DNA of 64,000 nt from Chlorobaculum tepidum TLS (GCF_000006985.1 NC_002932.3:457501-521500); one strand, 5' to 3'; shown: positions 48,734-58,022, counted from the first letter of the stretch. Notes: generated from the letters alone by a model not told the origin. Numbers and translations: made by a program.

Positions 48734-49654
48734 TTACCAGGGGTACTGGAACATGCCGGCTTTGAGTACGTAGATACGCAGGAGGTAGCCGCCGACAAGC
48801 ACCAGAGCGCTGGCGAGCAGCATCGTCAGCTTCGGTTTGTCCTTCTCCGAATGGCCGCCGAAGAAGATGCCCCAGCTTTCAATGGCGAGCGGCACCAAAA
48901 GACCAGCCACGAAGAAGCCGACGATGAAGACCGGGCTGTGGAACAGGAACTCCGCCGAGGCGCGCGCGCTGGTGGGCAGGAACATGGCGAAGTTGAAGTA
49001 TGCACCGAGAATAATAAGTTCTGTGACGATCAGTATGGCGTCGAGCTGTTCGAGCTTGGCGCTGATAGCCTGTGCGCCGGGGTTGCTGGAGAGCATCGAG
49101 AGCAGGAGCAGCCAGGCCGCGCCGGTCGAGAAGCCGGAGATCACGAAGAGCAGCGGCAATGCCGGGGTGTTCCAGAAGTTGATCGCTGGAGCGGCCGAGA
49201 TCAACAGGCCGGTGTAGATCGCCACGAGGAATCCGGCTGCCGAGCCGCCGAGGGCGACCAGCTTGTTGAAGCGTTCGAGCAGGCCGAGGATCGGCGCGGG
49301 GATTTTCTGTATGATTGGCTGTAGCATCGGCCACTCTTCGAGCAGCGGAATCACATAGGCGATGGCTGCGACGAAGTAGGCGTTGATGAAGACCACACCC
49401 CAGAAAATCCACGAGCGCGGATTGGTCAGGGCATAGATTGCTTTCAGCGGCTGAAGCATGTCGGCGAGCAGGAACACAGTGCCGATGACCAGAAACGCTA
49501 TCGACGACATGACGGCCACGGAAAGCATTTTGCGGTCGCACCCCTCGAAGAGGTGAAGCACCGCGCTGATGGCGAACGTCGCGCCGCCCAGACCGCCCAG
49601 AAACAGGTAGGTTGCGATCTGCCAGTGCCATACTTCCTGATGTACAAAGGTCAT
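48734..49654 (-). CDS. psrC: NrfD/PsrC-type quinone-interacting membrane subunit
   Basis: 306 residues with eight or more predicted helices. Starts VHQEVWHWQIATYLFLGGLGGATFAI, the usual PsrC beginning, and contains RSWIFWGVVFINAYFV and ISGFSTGAAWLLL. It anchors PsrAB in the inner membrane and exchanges electrons with menaquinone. The start lies 15 bp after psrB. Confidence 0.88.
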   Translation of the reverse strand: MTFVHQEVWHWQIATYLFLGGLGGATFAISAVLHLFEGCDRKMLSVAVMSSIAFLVIGTVFLLADMLQPLKAIYALTNPRSWIFWGVVFINAYFVAAIAYVIPLLEEWPMLQPIIQKIPAPILGLLERFNKLVALGGSAAGFLVAIYTGLLISAAPAINFWNTPALPLLFVISGFSTGAAWLLLLSMLSSNPGAQAISAKLEQLDAILIVTELIILGAYFNFAMFLPTSARASAEFLFHSPVFIVGFFVAGLLVPLAIESWGIFFGGHSEKDKPKLTMLLASALVLVGGYLLRIYVLKAGMFQYPW

Positions 49655-49669
49655 AATGAGTGCCCTCCT

Positions 49670-50269
49670 TTATGATGGGATGTAGAATACTTTCGGCGAG
49701 GTGCCGAGGCCCTGGTTGAGCGCCTGCGCCTTGCCGCTCGCGGCGAGCTTGTGCACCTCGCTCTTGCGGTCATCGAGGTCGCCGAAGATGCGCGTGTGGG
49801 TCGGGCAGGTGGCGACGCAGGCCGGTTCGAGTTTTTCCGACAGGCGCTGCACGCAGAAGGTGCATTTGTCCACATGTGGCACGTCGTGCGTGACCAGTTT
49901 GCCGTACAGTTCGCGCTCCTTCTGGACATCCTCGCTGTCGTAGGCGTAGCGGGCGTCGTACGGGCAGGCGATGCAGCAGGCGTAGCAGCCGATGCAACGG
50001 TCATAGTTGACCAGCACGATGCCGTCCTTGTTCATATGGGTCGCCCCGGTCGGGCAGGCCGACAGGCAGGGGGTGTTTTCGCAGTGCATGCAGAGGCGCG
50101 GAAGCTGCACCCGGCGTACATCGGGGAAGGCTCCTGTCTCCTTGTCCTCCACATGCGTCCGAAACTTCTCGCTCCAGAACGGGGTCTGGTTTTCGGTCGA
50201 ACACGCCGCCATGCAGGCCTGACAGCCGACGCAGGTACGCATATCCATTACCATTCCATAACGGGCCAT
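49670..50269 (-). CDS. psrB: PsrB-type ferredoxin subunit with four 4Fe-4S clusters
   Basis: 199 residues with four cysteine groups: CVGCQACMAACSTEN (about residue 15), CMHCENTPCLSACPTGATH (about 60), CIGCYACCIACPYDARYAY (about 93) and CTFCVQRLSEKLEPACVATC (about 135). It passes electrons between PsrC and the molybdenum subunit. It has no signal peptide of its own and is exported with PsrA, as in this enzyme family. Separated from psrA by 18 bp. Confidence 0.9.
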   Translation of the reverse strand: MARYGMVMDMRTCVGCQACMAACSTENQTPFWSEKFRTHVEDKETGAFPDVRRVQLPRLCMHCENTPCLSACPTGATHMNKDGIVLVNYDRCIGCYACCIACPYDARYAYDSEDVQKERELYGKLVTHDVPHVDKCTFCVQRLSEKLEPACVATCPTHTRIFGDLDDRKSEVHKLAASGKAQALNQGLGTSPKVFYIPS

Positions 50270-50287
50270 AGATACTTACTCCTCCAG

Positions 50288-53077
50288 TTAACTGTTTACA
50301 GGCTTGACGCTTACGGTGAACTCCTGCGACATGAACGACGCTGCGATCGGCTCGATGCTGTACGGCATCAGTTCGTTCAGGGCGGTGCCCTTGCCTCCGG
50401 CGATGCTGAGTTTTTTGTTCTTGCTGCCGTAAGCTGAGGGCAGGAACACCGTGTCGGGCCGGATCATTTCGGTGGTGAAGAGCGTCGCTTTCACCTTCGG
50501 ACCGTAGCGCAGGTTGGTCACTTCGACCTCCTGGCCGTTCGAGAGGCCGAGCGTTTTCGCTTTCGCAGCGTTCATCCACAGACCCATGAACTGTCCTTTT
50601 TTCGGTTCAGTGACTGCGGCGAGCAGCGCGTTATTGCTGTTGGTCGAGGCGTGCGACACCACCGGCACCTTGCCGTAAGTGAAGTAGAACTCGTCCGCGC
50701 TGAGGTCGTTCTTGTCGCCCTGATTCGTGAGGACGCGCGGCACGTAGCCGAGCACCGGATTGAAGAGCGGCTGCTGGCCAGCCTGCTGTGCGAACGATTC
50801 GAGAATCGGGCTGAACAGCTCCAGACGTCCAGACATGGTCGGCACGGGAAGCTTGCGCGGCAGGTTCATCTCCTTAACCACCTCGTCGGCGTTTTTGAGC
50901 AGGAGCAGCCCTTTGTCCCTTATGGTCGCCTCGACCTGCGCGCCGGTCATCTCCTTGCCGGTGAGCTTGCCGGAGAATTTACCTATCGCCACGTAAGCGG
51001 TTTTGAGGAACGCCTCGTTGAGCGGCTTTTTCGCCCGTTGAGCGGCGGCCACTTCGTTCCGCAACAATTGCGGATCGAGGCCCGCGTACTCGGCGATGCC
51101 ATCGAGGTACGGCTCCAGCCTGCCCATGCGGCGGGCGATTTCGCAGAGGATGTCGGTGGTGTCGCGCGTGTCGTAGAGCGGCTCGATGGCCCGCAGGCGC
51201 GTCGTGTAGCCGATACCCGTTTCGGGGCCGAGCGGGTAGAGCAGTGGCTCGTTGCGTTCGAGATAGGTGTGGTTTGGCAGAATCACATCGGCGTAGAGCG
51301 TCGTGTCCGAAGGCAGTACGTCGATGGCCACGACCAGGTCGAGATTGTCGTTGGTGAGAATCTCCTCCCACCGTTTGGCCGGGAAGTAGTGGCGCATCGG
51401 GTTGGCCGCGTTCATGATGAGCGCCTTCATTCGGTAGGGTTCGCCATTGAAAGTCAGCTCGCCCTTGACCGCTTCCAGCAGGCCGGTGTCGGCCATTGCG
51501 GGCAGGAAGGCCGAGGGCTTGCCCTGCTTCTGCTGCTCCATCGCCCAGGCGAACGACAGAGCCGGTTTGCCATGTTCCCACGCCTTCGGGTTGGCGAAGA
51601 TGTCGAGCAGGGCGTGTGCGAAGCCCATGCCGGGGCGCTCGACCGGCGGCTCGTGGCTGCTGTCGATGCCGTGCTGCATGTTGTGCCATGCCTTTTCGGA
51701 GCGGTGGTGGTACTCGCCGCTCATCATCCAGCCGCCCGGCTTGTCGATGCCGCCGACGAGCGTCTGGATGATCGCCTGCAAGCGGCGCTGGCCGATGAGG
51801 TGGTGGTAACGTGCGCCCATCCAGCCTGGATCGACCATTGCGGGCCGTGCCTGGCCGAACTCGATGGCGATACGCCGGATCGTTTCAGCAGGCACGTCGG
51901 TGATGGCTGCGGCCCATTCGGGGGTAAAGGGTTCGGACTCCTCGATGAACATGTCGAACACCGTCTTGACCGCGTGGCCTTTCCATGTCAGCCCCGCCGG
52001 AGCGTTGAGCGCGGGCTGGATGCGTCCGCCGCCCGCTGCTTTCTCGTTGGTGTTGATGTAGCCCGGAACCGCGCGGACTCCTCCGCTGATCGAATCGAGC
52101 ACGTAATATGATGATGGCTTGCCCCCGCTCATATCGGCGGCCAGATGTACCGCGCCATTTTTGTCCTTGTACGCCAGAAACGGCGCGTTGGTGTGCTTCG
52201 AGACGAAATCGGCGTCGTAGAGCTTTTCGCGAAGCAGCGTGTGCAGCATTGCGAGGAAGAAGGCGTGGTCGGTGCCGGGCTTGACCGGAATCCACTCGTC
52301 TGCCTTCGAGGCCAGCTCGCCCATGCGCGGGTCGAGGCAGACAACCTTCGCGCCGTTTTTCTTCGCCTGGCCGAAACGTACGGCGCGGGCGGTCGAAATC
52401 GCAGCCACCGAGGCATTGTTCAGACTGAAGAGAATGTATCGTGCGTTCTCGAAATCGGCGAGGATTTCGTCGTGCACGTTGAAATTGCCAGTCACGAGGT
52501 CGGTGCCGAGGTGTCCCGCTGTCACGCAGTGCTGGAGCGGCGAGGCGACGATGTTGGGAATCTGCATGGTCTGGCAGAAGGGGAGGCTGAAGTGCATGTA
52601 CGATACACAGGCCGTCCAGCCGCCGATGAGGCTCGCTTCCCACGGGTTGATCTTCTGGAGACGGCTGACGATGTAGCTGTACGCCTCGTCCCATGTGGCC
52701 GCGCGGAAGTTCCACTCACCGCGCTTGCTGCCCGCGACTCGGATCAGCGGCTGCTTGAGTCGGTCAGGATCGTAGGTCTGGCGCAGCCCCGCCTGGCCGC
52801 GAGCGCAGATGCGTCCGCGATTCAGCGGGCTTTCGGTGTTGCCGTCGATTTTGACGATCCGGCGCACGCCATCGCTCTCTCTGGTCTGCACCTTGATGTC
52901 GCAGAACGAAGAGCAGAAGTTGCAGATGCTTGGCACCCAGGTGGTCGCGCCGCCTGCCGCCGTGCTTTCCGAAGTCGAGGCTGTCGCCAGACCCCAGATT
53001 GGCCGCAACAGCGACATACCGCCGAGTACACCAGCCGCCGCGAGAAACTGACGGCGTGAAATGATTTTTTTATGCAT
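50288..53077 (-). CDS. psrA: Polysulfide/thiosulfate reductase-like molybdopterin subunit PsrA
   Basis: 929-residue Mo-bis(MGD) oxidoreductase. Twin-arginine leader MHKKIISRRQFLAAAGVLGG, then a 4Fe-4S motif CNFCSSFCDIKV with the fourth Cys in NRGRICARGQAG. Later landmarks are AVRFGQAKKNGAKVVCLDPR, PGWMGARYHHLIGQRR and the C-terminal dinucleotide-binding LSNGQEVEVTNLRYGP. It acts in the periplasm with PsrB and PsrC. In green sulfur bacteria related complexes are thought to oxidise or reduce sulfur compounds; the direction and substrate cannot be read from the sequence. Needs the molybdenum supply from modABC. Confidence 0.88.
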   Translation of the reverse strand: MHKKIISRRQFLAAAGVLGGMSLLRPIWGLATASTSESTAAGGATTWVPSICNFCSSFCDIKVQTRESDGVRRIVKIDGNTESPLNRGRICARGQAGLRQTYDPDRLKQPLIRVAGSKRGEWNFRAATWDEAYSYIVSRLQKINPWEASLIGGWTACVSYMHFSLPFCQTMQIPNIVASPLQHCVTAGHLGTDLVTGNFNVHDEILADFENARYILFSLNNASVAAISTARAVRFGQAKKNGAKVVCLDPRMGELASKADEWIPVKPGTDHAFFLAMLHTLLREKLYDADFVSKHTNAPFLAYKDKNGAVHLAADMSGGKPSSYYVLDSISGGVRAVPGYINTNEKAAGGGRIQPALNAPAGLTWKGHAVKTVFDMFIEESEPFTPEWAAAITDVPAETIRRIAIEFGQARPAMVDPGWMGARYHHLIGQRRLQAIIQTLVGGIDKPGGWMMSGEYHHRSEKAWHNMQHGIDSSHEPPVERPGMGFAHALLDIFANPKAWEHGKPALSFAWAMEQQKQGKPSAFLPAMADTGLLEAVKGELTFNGEPYRMKALIMNAANPMRHYFPAKRWEEILTNDNLDLVVAIDVLPSDTTLYADVILPNHTYLERNEPLLYPLGPETGIGYTTRLRAIEPLYDTRDTTDILCEIARRMGRLEPYLDGIAEYAGLDPQLLRNEVAAAQRAKKPLNEAFLKTAYVAIGKFSGKLTGKEMTGAQVEATIRDKGLLLLKNADEVVKEMNLPRKLPVPTMSGRLELFSPILESFAQQAGQQPLFNPVLGYVPRVLTNQGDKNDLSADEFYFTYGKVPVVSHASTNSNNALLAAVTEPKKGQFMGLWMNAAKAKTLGLSNGQEVEVTNLRYGPKVKATLFTTEMIRPDTVFLPSAYGSKNKKLSIAGGKGTALNELMPYSIEPIAASFMSQEFTVSVKPVNS

Positions 53078-53297
53078 AAAACGTCCCTTCAGACAGATGG
53101 TTAATGCCGTAATTCCCTCACGGGAAACAAGAAGATAGCTGGATAGGGATGGTATATCCGCCGGGTATACTCCAAAGCAGACGAGTACTTAATATAGCGT
53201 CAGGTGGAAAAGGTTACAAAATTTATTTTCCCGTTAACTGTTTTTATAACAATTGTTTATTGGTTTTTTGTGTCGGTATTGAAGTGTGCCGTGCGGT

Positions 53298-53316
53298 GAT
53301 TGTTAAGTCAACAATC
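53298..53316. promoter_or_regulatory. Perfect dyad upstream of psrA, candidate operator
   Basis: GATTGTT-AAGTC-AACAATC, seven-base arms with a five-base spacer, 221 bp before the psrA start in an A/T-rich region. A shorter palindrome AACAATTGTT is at 53249-53258. No T-run follows, so a terminator is unlikely. The regulator is unknown. Confidence 0.4.
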
Positions 53317-53479
53317 GTTATAGTTCTGGTAGCAAAACCGGCATGATCGCTATATCTTTTTATGTATAACGGTGGCTGCTATTTCTAAAAATGAAAACAG
53401 CATAGACGAAACGATTTTCATGCGCTTATGGTGATGCCAATACGGTGATTTCTGGTTTGAAACGAGCGGCTGAAACAAA

Positions 53480-53505
53480 GACGCCGCCCGGTAAAAGGCG
53501 GCGTC
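53480..53505 (-). terminator. Terminator of amtB
   Basis: GACGCCGCC, eight-base loop, GGCGGCGTC; on the minus strand the stem is followed by TTTGTTTC. Located 26 bp past the amtB stop. The rest of the 453-bp gap to psrA holds only the dyad described separately. Confidence 0.85.
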
Positions 53506-53530
53506 GTGATGAACATGTTGTATGGAAGGA

Positions 53531-55081
53531 TTATTTCGAAAGCGGAGTCTCGGAATTTTTGTCGAGCCTGATGCCGCAGTAGCCCTCGACACCCATTTCA
53601 GGAATGTCGAGACCGTCGAGTTCATCATCCGGGTTGACGCGGTTGCCGATGGTGACGTCGATCAGCTTGAAGACTACCCAGCCGATAGCTCCGACGTAGA
53701 TGATGTTGGCGAGCACGCCGATCACTTCCGCATAGAACTGTCCGGGGTTGCCGTAGAACAGGCCGGTGACCGGACCGGCAACGCCGTTCCATCCGTCGCC
53801 GTAGGTGCCGTCAGCGAACAGACCGAGCGCCAGACAGCCCCACGCGCCGTTCACGCCGTGCACGGCGACCGCGCCGACCGGGTCGTCAATCTTGAGCACC
53901 TTCTCGATGAAGAAGGCCGCTTCGATCACCAGCACGCCGGAGATCAGGCCGATGAGCGCCGCCGCCTGCACGTTGACGAAAGCCGATGGAGCGGTGATCG
54001 CCACCAGACCGGCGAGCAAGCCGTTGATCATCATGGTCGGGTCGGGCTTTTTCGTTTTGAAAAGCCACATGTAGAGCATCGAGGCCGCCGCGCCGGTCGC
54101 CGAGGCGATCATGGTGTTGACCGCCACCACGCTGATGCGCAGGTCAGTGCCCGCGAGCGTCGAGCCAGGGTTGAAGCCGAACCAGCCGAAAGCGAGAATG
54201 AACGCGCCGACGATGGCCATCGGAATGTTGTGGCCGGGAATCGCGTTGGGCGAGCCGTCCTTGTTGTACTTGCCGATGCGGGGGCCGATGATGATCGCGC
54301 CGACCAGAGCCAGCACGCCGCCAGTCATGTGCACCACCGAGGAGCCTGCAAAGTCAACGTGGCCGTGACCAAGGCCGAAATTCGAGCCGAGCGTGGCCAG
54401 CCAGCCGCCGCCCCAAACCCAGTTGCCGTAAAGCGGATAGATGATGGTGCCAACGAAAATGCCGTAGATCGCGAAGGCCGAGAACTTCCAGCGCTCAGCC
54501 ATCGAGCCGGTCGGGATGGTGGCGGTGGTGTCCATGAAGACCATCTGGAAGAGGAAGAGCGCGAACACGCCGACATCATACACATTGTTCAGAAAGAAAC
54601 CTTTCATGCCGAACAGGCCGATGGTGTGCCCGAACAGGTTGATGGCGAACTCCTGATTGAGTCCCTCATAACCGCCCAGCGTTCCGAGCGTTCCGAGGCC
54701 GCCGAACATGATGGCGAAACCGCTCACGAAAAAGCCGAGCATACCGATTGGATAGATCATCATGTTCATCGACATGGTGTGCGCGGCGTTCTTGGCCCTG
54801 GTCAGGCCCGCCTCTACCATCGCGAATCCGGCCTGCATGAACATGACGAGGAAGCCGGTGATGAGCACCCACACCATGTTGATCGAGACCTTGTTCTTGC
54901 CGATCTGGTCGGTGATTTCTGCGGCGGTTGGCTTTCCCGGATTTGCCGCCGAGATGTCGGCGGTCACGCCGACCTTGGCTCCCGACGGATCGGGCTGCGT
55001 GTAGGCATGGAGATCACCCCCCATCGCAATGCCCAGCATCAGGAGGACTCCGGTCAATATGAAAATCAGTTTTTGTACCAT
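53531..55081 (-). CDS. amtB: Ammonium transporter AmtB
   Basis: 516 residues with a probable signal peptide (MVQKLIFILTGVLLMLGIAM), an extended periplasmic N-terminus of about 50 residues, and eleven helices. Conserved pieces: FMQAGFAMVEAGLTRAKNA, the pore His region DFAGSSVVHMTGG, and the twin-His partner VGAVAVHGVNGAWG. Moves ammonium into the cell and is normally blocked by its PII partner, which is encoded just upstream (50-bp gap). Probably induced under nitrogen limitation, as elsewhere. Confidence 0.93.
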   Translation of the reverse strand: MVQKLIFILTGVLLMLGIAMGGDLHAYTQPDPSGAKVGVTADISAANPGKPTAAEITDQIGKNKVSINMVWVLITGFLVMFMQAGFAMVEAGLTRAKNAAHTMSMNMMIYPIGMLGFFVSGFAIMFGGLGTLGTLGGYEGLNQEFAINLFGHTIGLFGMKGFFLNNVYDVGVFALFLFQMVFMDTTATIPTGSMAERWKFSAFAIYGIFVGTIIYPLYGNWVWGGGWLATLGSNFGLGHGHVDFAGSSVVHMTGGVLALVGAIIIGPRIGKYNKDGSPNAIPGHNIPMAIVGAFILAFGWFGFNPGSTLAGTDLRISVVAVNTMIASATGAAASMLYMWLFKTKKPDPTMMINGLLAGLVAITAPSAFVNVQAAALIGLISGVLVIEAAFFIEKVLKIDDPVGAVAVHGVNGAWGCLALGLFADGTYGDGWNGVAGPVTGLFYGNPGQFYAEVIGVLANIIYVGAIGWVVFKLIDVTIGNRVNPDDELDGLDIPEMGVEGYCGIRLDKNSETPLSK

Positions 55082-55131
55082 GGTGGTTGTTGACTTACAT
55101 GAATTGGTGATAATTTTTTTGTGTTTTAATC

Positions 55132-55485
55132 CTAGTCCTTGTTGTACAGCGATTCGTCGCCGCTCTCTCCCGTTCGGATCCGGTAGGACTGCTCGATGTC
55201 CGAAACGAAAATTTTTCCGTCTCCCACCTCACCCGTCCGGGCGTTTTTGATCAGGCAATCGACCGTTTTCTGGAGATTGACGTCGCGAACGACAATCGAC
55301 AGGTAGCGGCGCGAGATGTACGAGGTGTCCCTGACGGTGCCCCGGTAGATCTCGGTGCGGTGCTTCTTGTCGTTGCCCTGCCCAGTCACGTCCCACCAGG
55401 TGAAGAAATCGATGTCGATCTCATGCAGGGCTTTTTTGACCGCTTCGTACTGGCTTGTGCGAATGATGGCTTCTATTTTTTTCAT
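55132..55485 (-). CDS. PII nitrogen regulatory protein (GlnK/GlnB family) with divergent T-loop
   Basis: 117 residues from ATG 55485 (MKKIEAIIRTSQYEAVKKAL). The C-terminal signature GEVGDGKIFVSDIEQSYRIRTGE is canonical. The T-loop differs from enterobacterial PII: DVTGQGNDKKHRTEIYRGT VRDTSYISRRY (space added) replaces [24 protein letters not shown], so the uridylylated tyrosine of RGAEY is not at its usual place. Upstream in-frame codons to 55587 give no homology. Expected to gate the adjacent AmtB in response to nitrogen status and ADP/ATP; the modification state is uncertain. Confidence 0.85.
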   Translation of the reverse strand: MKKIEAIIRTSQYEAVKKALHEIDIDFFTWWDVTGQGNDKKHRTEIYRGTVRDTSYISRRYLSIVVRDVNLQKTVDCLIKNARTGEVGDGKIFVSDIEQSYRIRTGESGDESLYNKD

Positions 55486-55527
55486 GGGTTTAAAGACTGC
55501 GTTAATTGTTTGATAGTAGAACGAAAT

Positions 55528-55543
55528 GGCTCGGTAGCGAGCC
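55528..55543. promoter_or_regulatory. Hairpin in the leader of the PII-amtB operon
   Basis: GGCTCG-GTAG-CGAGCC, a perfect 6-bp stem with a four-base loop, 43 bp upstream of the PII start codon. It may be part of the mRNA leader or an operator. The region beyond it (55600-55700) is very A/T-rich and likely holds divergent promoters. Confidence 0.35.
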
Positions 55544-55855
55544 GCGTTGGCAAGGTTGTTCAATCGTACTTCATAGGTCTCCTCCACATTGAGTGTTAAG
55601 TTGCTGTCTGATTTTAATATTTAAGGTATAATTCAAATTTAATCAGAATAATTTAGGTATAAAAATTAAATTTCAGTAAAAAATAAATTTTTGATATAAG
55701 TGTTTTTGCTGAATAACCAGAGTATTGCCAGTGTGTCGCAGGGTAAATCATGGAAATATTGTACCGGGGACGAACGAGGCTTCTGCGCGCAAGGTGTTCA
55801 GCGCATTTTTTCTGCGAAAGATCCGTTTTTGACCGACGTGATTTGGCGGATCGAA

Positions 55856-56449
55856 ATGCGTAAAAAGGTGATTAGATTGTCTCTGAATTCATCTGCCTCG
55901 AACGCTCGAAAAACGGTAAGGCCGGTGAATTGTTATAACCATTCGGTACAGAAAATCAGGGGACCATTGATTCACAACTTCAAGGGCGGCCTCAGAGCCG
56001 TGTCGATATTCGAGGCCGGAAAGGGGATTCTGGTTTTGTCGCTGGCGCTGCTGCTGTCTACTTTCGTTTCCCGCGATCTTCCCGGTATTATTGCCGAGAT
56101 CAAAACGCGATGGAATGTCGATCCGTCAAGTCACATGCCGCATTTGGCCAAGATGCTCATGCAGGACTTGACCGGAGCGCGGCTTCACTTTCTGATAATG
56201 CTGGCCGCCATCTATGCGCTCATGCGCTTTATCGAGGCGTATGGACTCTGGTTCGCGAGACGTTGGGCCGAGTGGTTCGCGCTGGTGAGCGGCGGGGTCT
56301 ATCTGCCGATTGAGCTCTATGAGCTTGCCAAAGGCTTCAGCTGGTTGAAAATGGGGATTCTGACCATCAACCTCATTATCGTTGCCTACATGGCTTGGCT
56401 GCTGATTCGCGGCAAGAGCGTGCTGAAGAGCGATGAGGGCGACGCGTGA
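55856..56449 (+). CDS. DUF2127 membrane protein
   Basis: About 197 residues. The DUF2127 core starts at FKGGLRAVSIFEAGKGILVL and continues through LIMLAAIYALMRFIEAYGLW and AEWFALVSGGVYLPIELYEL, with four to five helices, conserved RxxEAxGLWxxRxWAEW, and a polar tail. Function unknown. The start is uncertain: ATG 55856 is used, and a frame continuing upstream to 55700 seems unconserved. Confidence 0.7.
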   Translation: MRKKVIRLSLNSSASNARKTVRPVNCYNHSVQKIRGPLIHNFKGGLRAVSIFEAGKGILVLSLALLLSTFVSRDLPGIIAEIKTRWNVDPSSHMPHLAKMLMQDLTGARLHFLIMLAAIYALMRFIEAYGLWFARRWAEWFALVSGGVYLPIELYELAKGFSWLKMGILTINLIIVAYMAWLLIRGKSVLKSDEGDA

Positions 56450-56519
56450 CCCCGGTTGACCTGTATTGAAAAGATGGTGTGCCCGGAAGGTTCGGTTTTT
56501 AAGAAATGTTCAATGCAAA

Positions 56520-57098
56520 ATGGCAGGTTTTTCAGTCAATAGTCCCAAAGCGAGAAAGAGCGACCAGGAACTGGTAGCCGGAGTGCTTGAAGACAAAAAG
56601 CAGTTCGCTGCAATTGTGCAGCGCTACGAGGAGCCGCTGTTCCGCTATATCGTCCGCCAGGGAGCCCGTGACAGGGAACTGGCCAGGGATATCCTGCAGG
56701 AGGTGTTCATCAAGGTTTACCTTCACCTCAATGATTACGATGCTTCTTTGCCCTTTTCCTCATGGATATACAGGATCGCTCACAACGAAACCATCACCCA
56801 TTTCAGAAAGGAAAAGAATCGCCCGCTCGTATTGGATAAAGGGGACGATGACGAGTTTTTCGGAAAAATCGTTGACGATCTCGAACTCTCCCGGGCCGAC
56901 GGTCAATATGATGTCTCCGACATTCAGACCGTCCTGGAAAGACTCGAGCCACGCTATCGGGATATTCTTGTCTTGAAGTTTTTTGAGGACAAGTCCTACG
57001 AGGAGATATCCGACATTCTCCAGATGCCTCAAGGTACGGTGGCAACGCTCATCAATCGGGCAAAAAAGAAAGTAAAGGCCTCTCTCGAAAAGAATTAG
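56520..57098 (+). CDS. ECF-type sigma-70 factor (RpoE-like)
   Basis: 192 residues. Region 2 (FAAIVQRYEEPLFRYIVRQG, ARDILQEVFIKVYLHLNDY, PFSSWIYRIAHNETITHFRK) and region 4 (VLERLEPRYRDILVLKFFED, SYEEISDILQMPQGTVATLI) are both complete. ATG 56520 is the likely start; an ATG at 56466 would extend it. Directs RNA polymerase to stress or envelope promoters. A membrane protein gene starts 12 bp downstream and is probably its partner. Confidence 0.9.
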   Translation: MAGFSVNSPKARKSDQELVAGVLEDKKQFAAIVQRYEEPLFRYIVRQGARDRELARDILQEVFIKVYLHLNDYDASLPFSSWIYRIAHNETITHFRKEKNRPLVLDKGDDDEFFGKIVDDLELSRADGQYDVSDIQTVLERLEPRYRDILVLKFFEDKSYEEISDILQMPQGTVATLINRAKKKVKASLEKN

Positions 57099-57110
57099 TT
57101 CTGAACAGTC

Positions 57111-57932
57111 ATGCCGAATATCAGTTCTGACAAGATCATCGATGAAATCGAAAAAAGGAAGCTCGTTCCGATTCCGCGCTGGCATTTCATCCTGAAACGC
57201 TCCGTTTTCTGGGCCTTGGCCCTGATTTCGGTCATCACAGGGGCCGTGTCGATGGCTACGGCCATCTATGTGTTTTTCGATAACGATTACATTACCGATC
57301 GCGCCGGTATCCAGAAACTCTTCGAGCAGCGTCCGCTTGTTGAGGTGATCGTGCAGAGCATTCCCTACGTCTGGCTGTTTGCGCTCTTCTTGTTTATCGT
57401 GGCCGCTTTTTACGGATTTCGCCACACCCGCAAAGGGTACCGTTACCCGATGTTCCGCGTTATCGGCGGTTCGCTTCTGGTCAGTTTCCTGCTGTGCGGT
57501 TTGCTCAATGTTTTCGATATCGGAAAGTACGTGCACCGCTATCTTATTGATAACGTAGAGGGTTACGGTAGTCTGGTCTATACCAATGACGTGCTCTGGG
57601 CGCAGCAGGAGAAAGGGTTGCTTGGCGGCAAGGTGGTGCGCTACACGCCTGGCGACAGCACGCTGGTCATCAGGGACTACCGGCACCATTTCTGGACGGT
57701 CGATCTTTCTCGCGCCAGGGCGCGTCCCGGCACGAAGATAGTGACCGGTAAATATCTGAAAATCACCGGCCTCAAAACCGGCCAGAGCACATTCAAGGCC
57801 CTAACGATCCGACCCTGGGTCAAAAAGAGCCACCATCGTCATCCGAAAGCTCCGAAGCCGACACCCGTGAAAAAGAGTTCGGCAAGCGGCAAGCCCGCGT
57901 CACCGCTATCTCCCGCTCAGCAACTGAAGTGA
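57111..57932 (+). CDS. Membrane protein downstream of ECF sigma factor, possible anti-sigma
   Basis: 273 residues: a short cytoplasmic N-terminus (IIDEIEKRKLVPIPRWHFIL), three helices (about 30-55, 82-102, 118-138), a soluble C-terminal domain of about 100 residues containing KVVRYTPGDSTLVIRDYRHH, and a Lys/Pro/Ser-rich tail. The fixed pairing with a sigma gene and the PRWxF start are seen in several bacteria. An anti-sigma role is inferred from position; no known anti-sigma domain is visible. Confidence 0.6.
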   Translation: MPNISSDKIIDEIEKRKLVPIPRWHFILKRSVFWALALISVITGAVSMATAIYVFFDNDYITDRAGIQKLFEQRPLVEVIVQSIPYVWLFALFLFIVAAFYGFRHTRKGYRYPMFRVIGGSLLVSFLLCGLLNVFDIGKYVHRYLIDNVEGYGSLVYTNDVLWAQQEKGLLGGKVVRYTPGDSTLVIRDYRHHFWTVDLSRARARPGTKIVTGKYLKITGLKTGQSTFKALTIRPWVKKSHHRHPKAPKPTPVKKSSASGKPASPLSPAQQLK

Positions 57933-57969
57933 AACGGCGGCAAGGAGCGTCGTCGTGACTGGCGTGCGT

Positions 57970-58022
57970 TATTCCTGACACCCCATCGGGGTCGCCCACC
58001 TGAATGTTCCTTCCATTCGGGC
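57970..58022. other. Two adjacent inverted repeats in the 57.9-58.2 kb gap
   Basis: CCCC-AT-CGGGG-type pairing near 57981-57991 and CCTGAATG-ttccttc-CATTCGGG at 57999-58021 lie after the membrane-protein gene. No T-run follows. They may form an RNA structure or processing site. Nothing else is seen in the 303-bp gap except an A-rich leader before the next gene. Confidence 0.3.

Noticed and set aside
55486-55587. Longer PII protein from 55587
   Set aside because: The extension is not PII-like and contains the leader hairpin at 55528-55543; the canonical start MKKIEAIIR is at 55485.
55486-55700. Sigma-54 promoter for the PII-amtB operon
   Set aside because: A TGGCA-like string is present, but on the wrong strand and without the second element at correct spacing.
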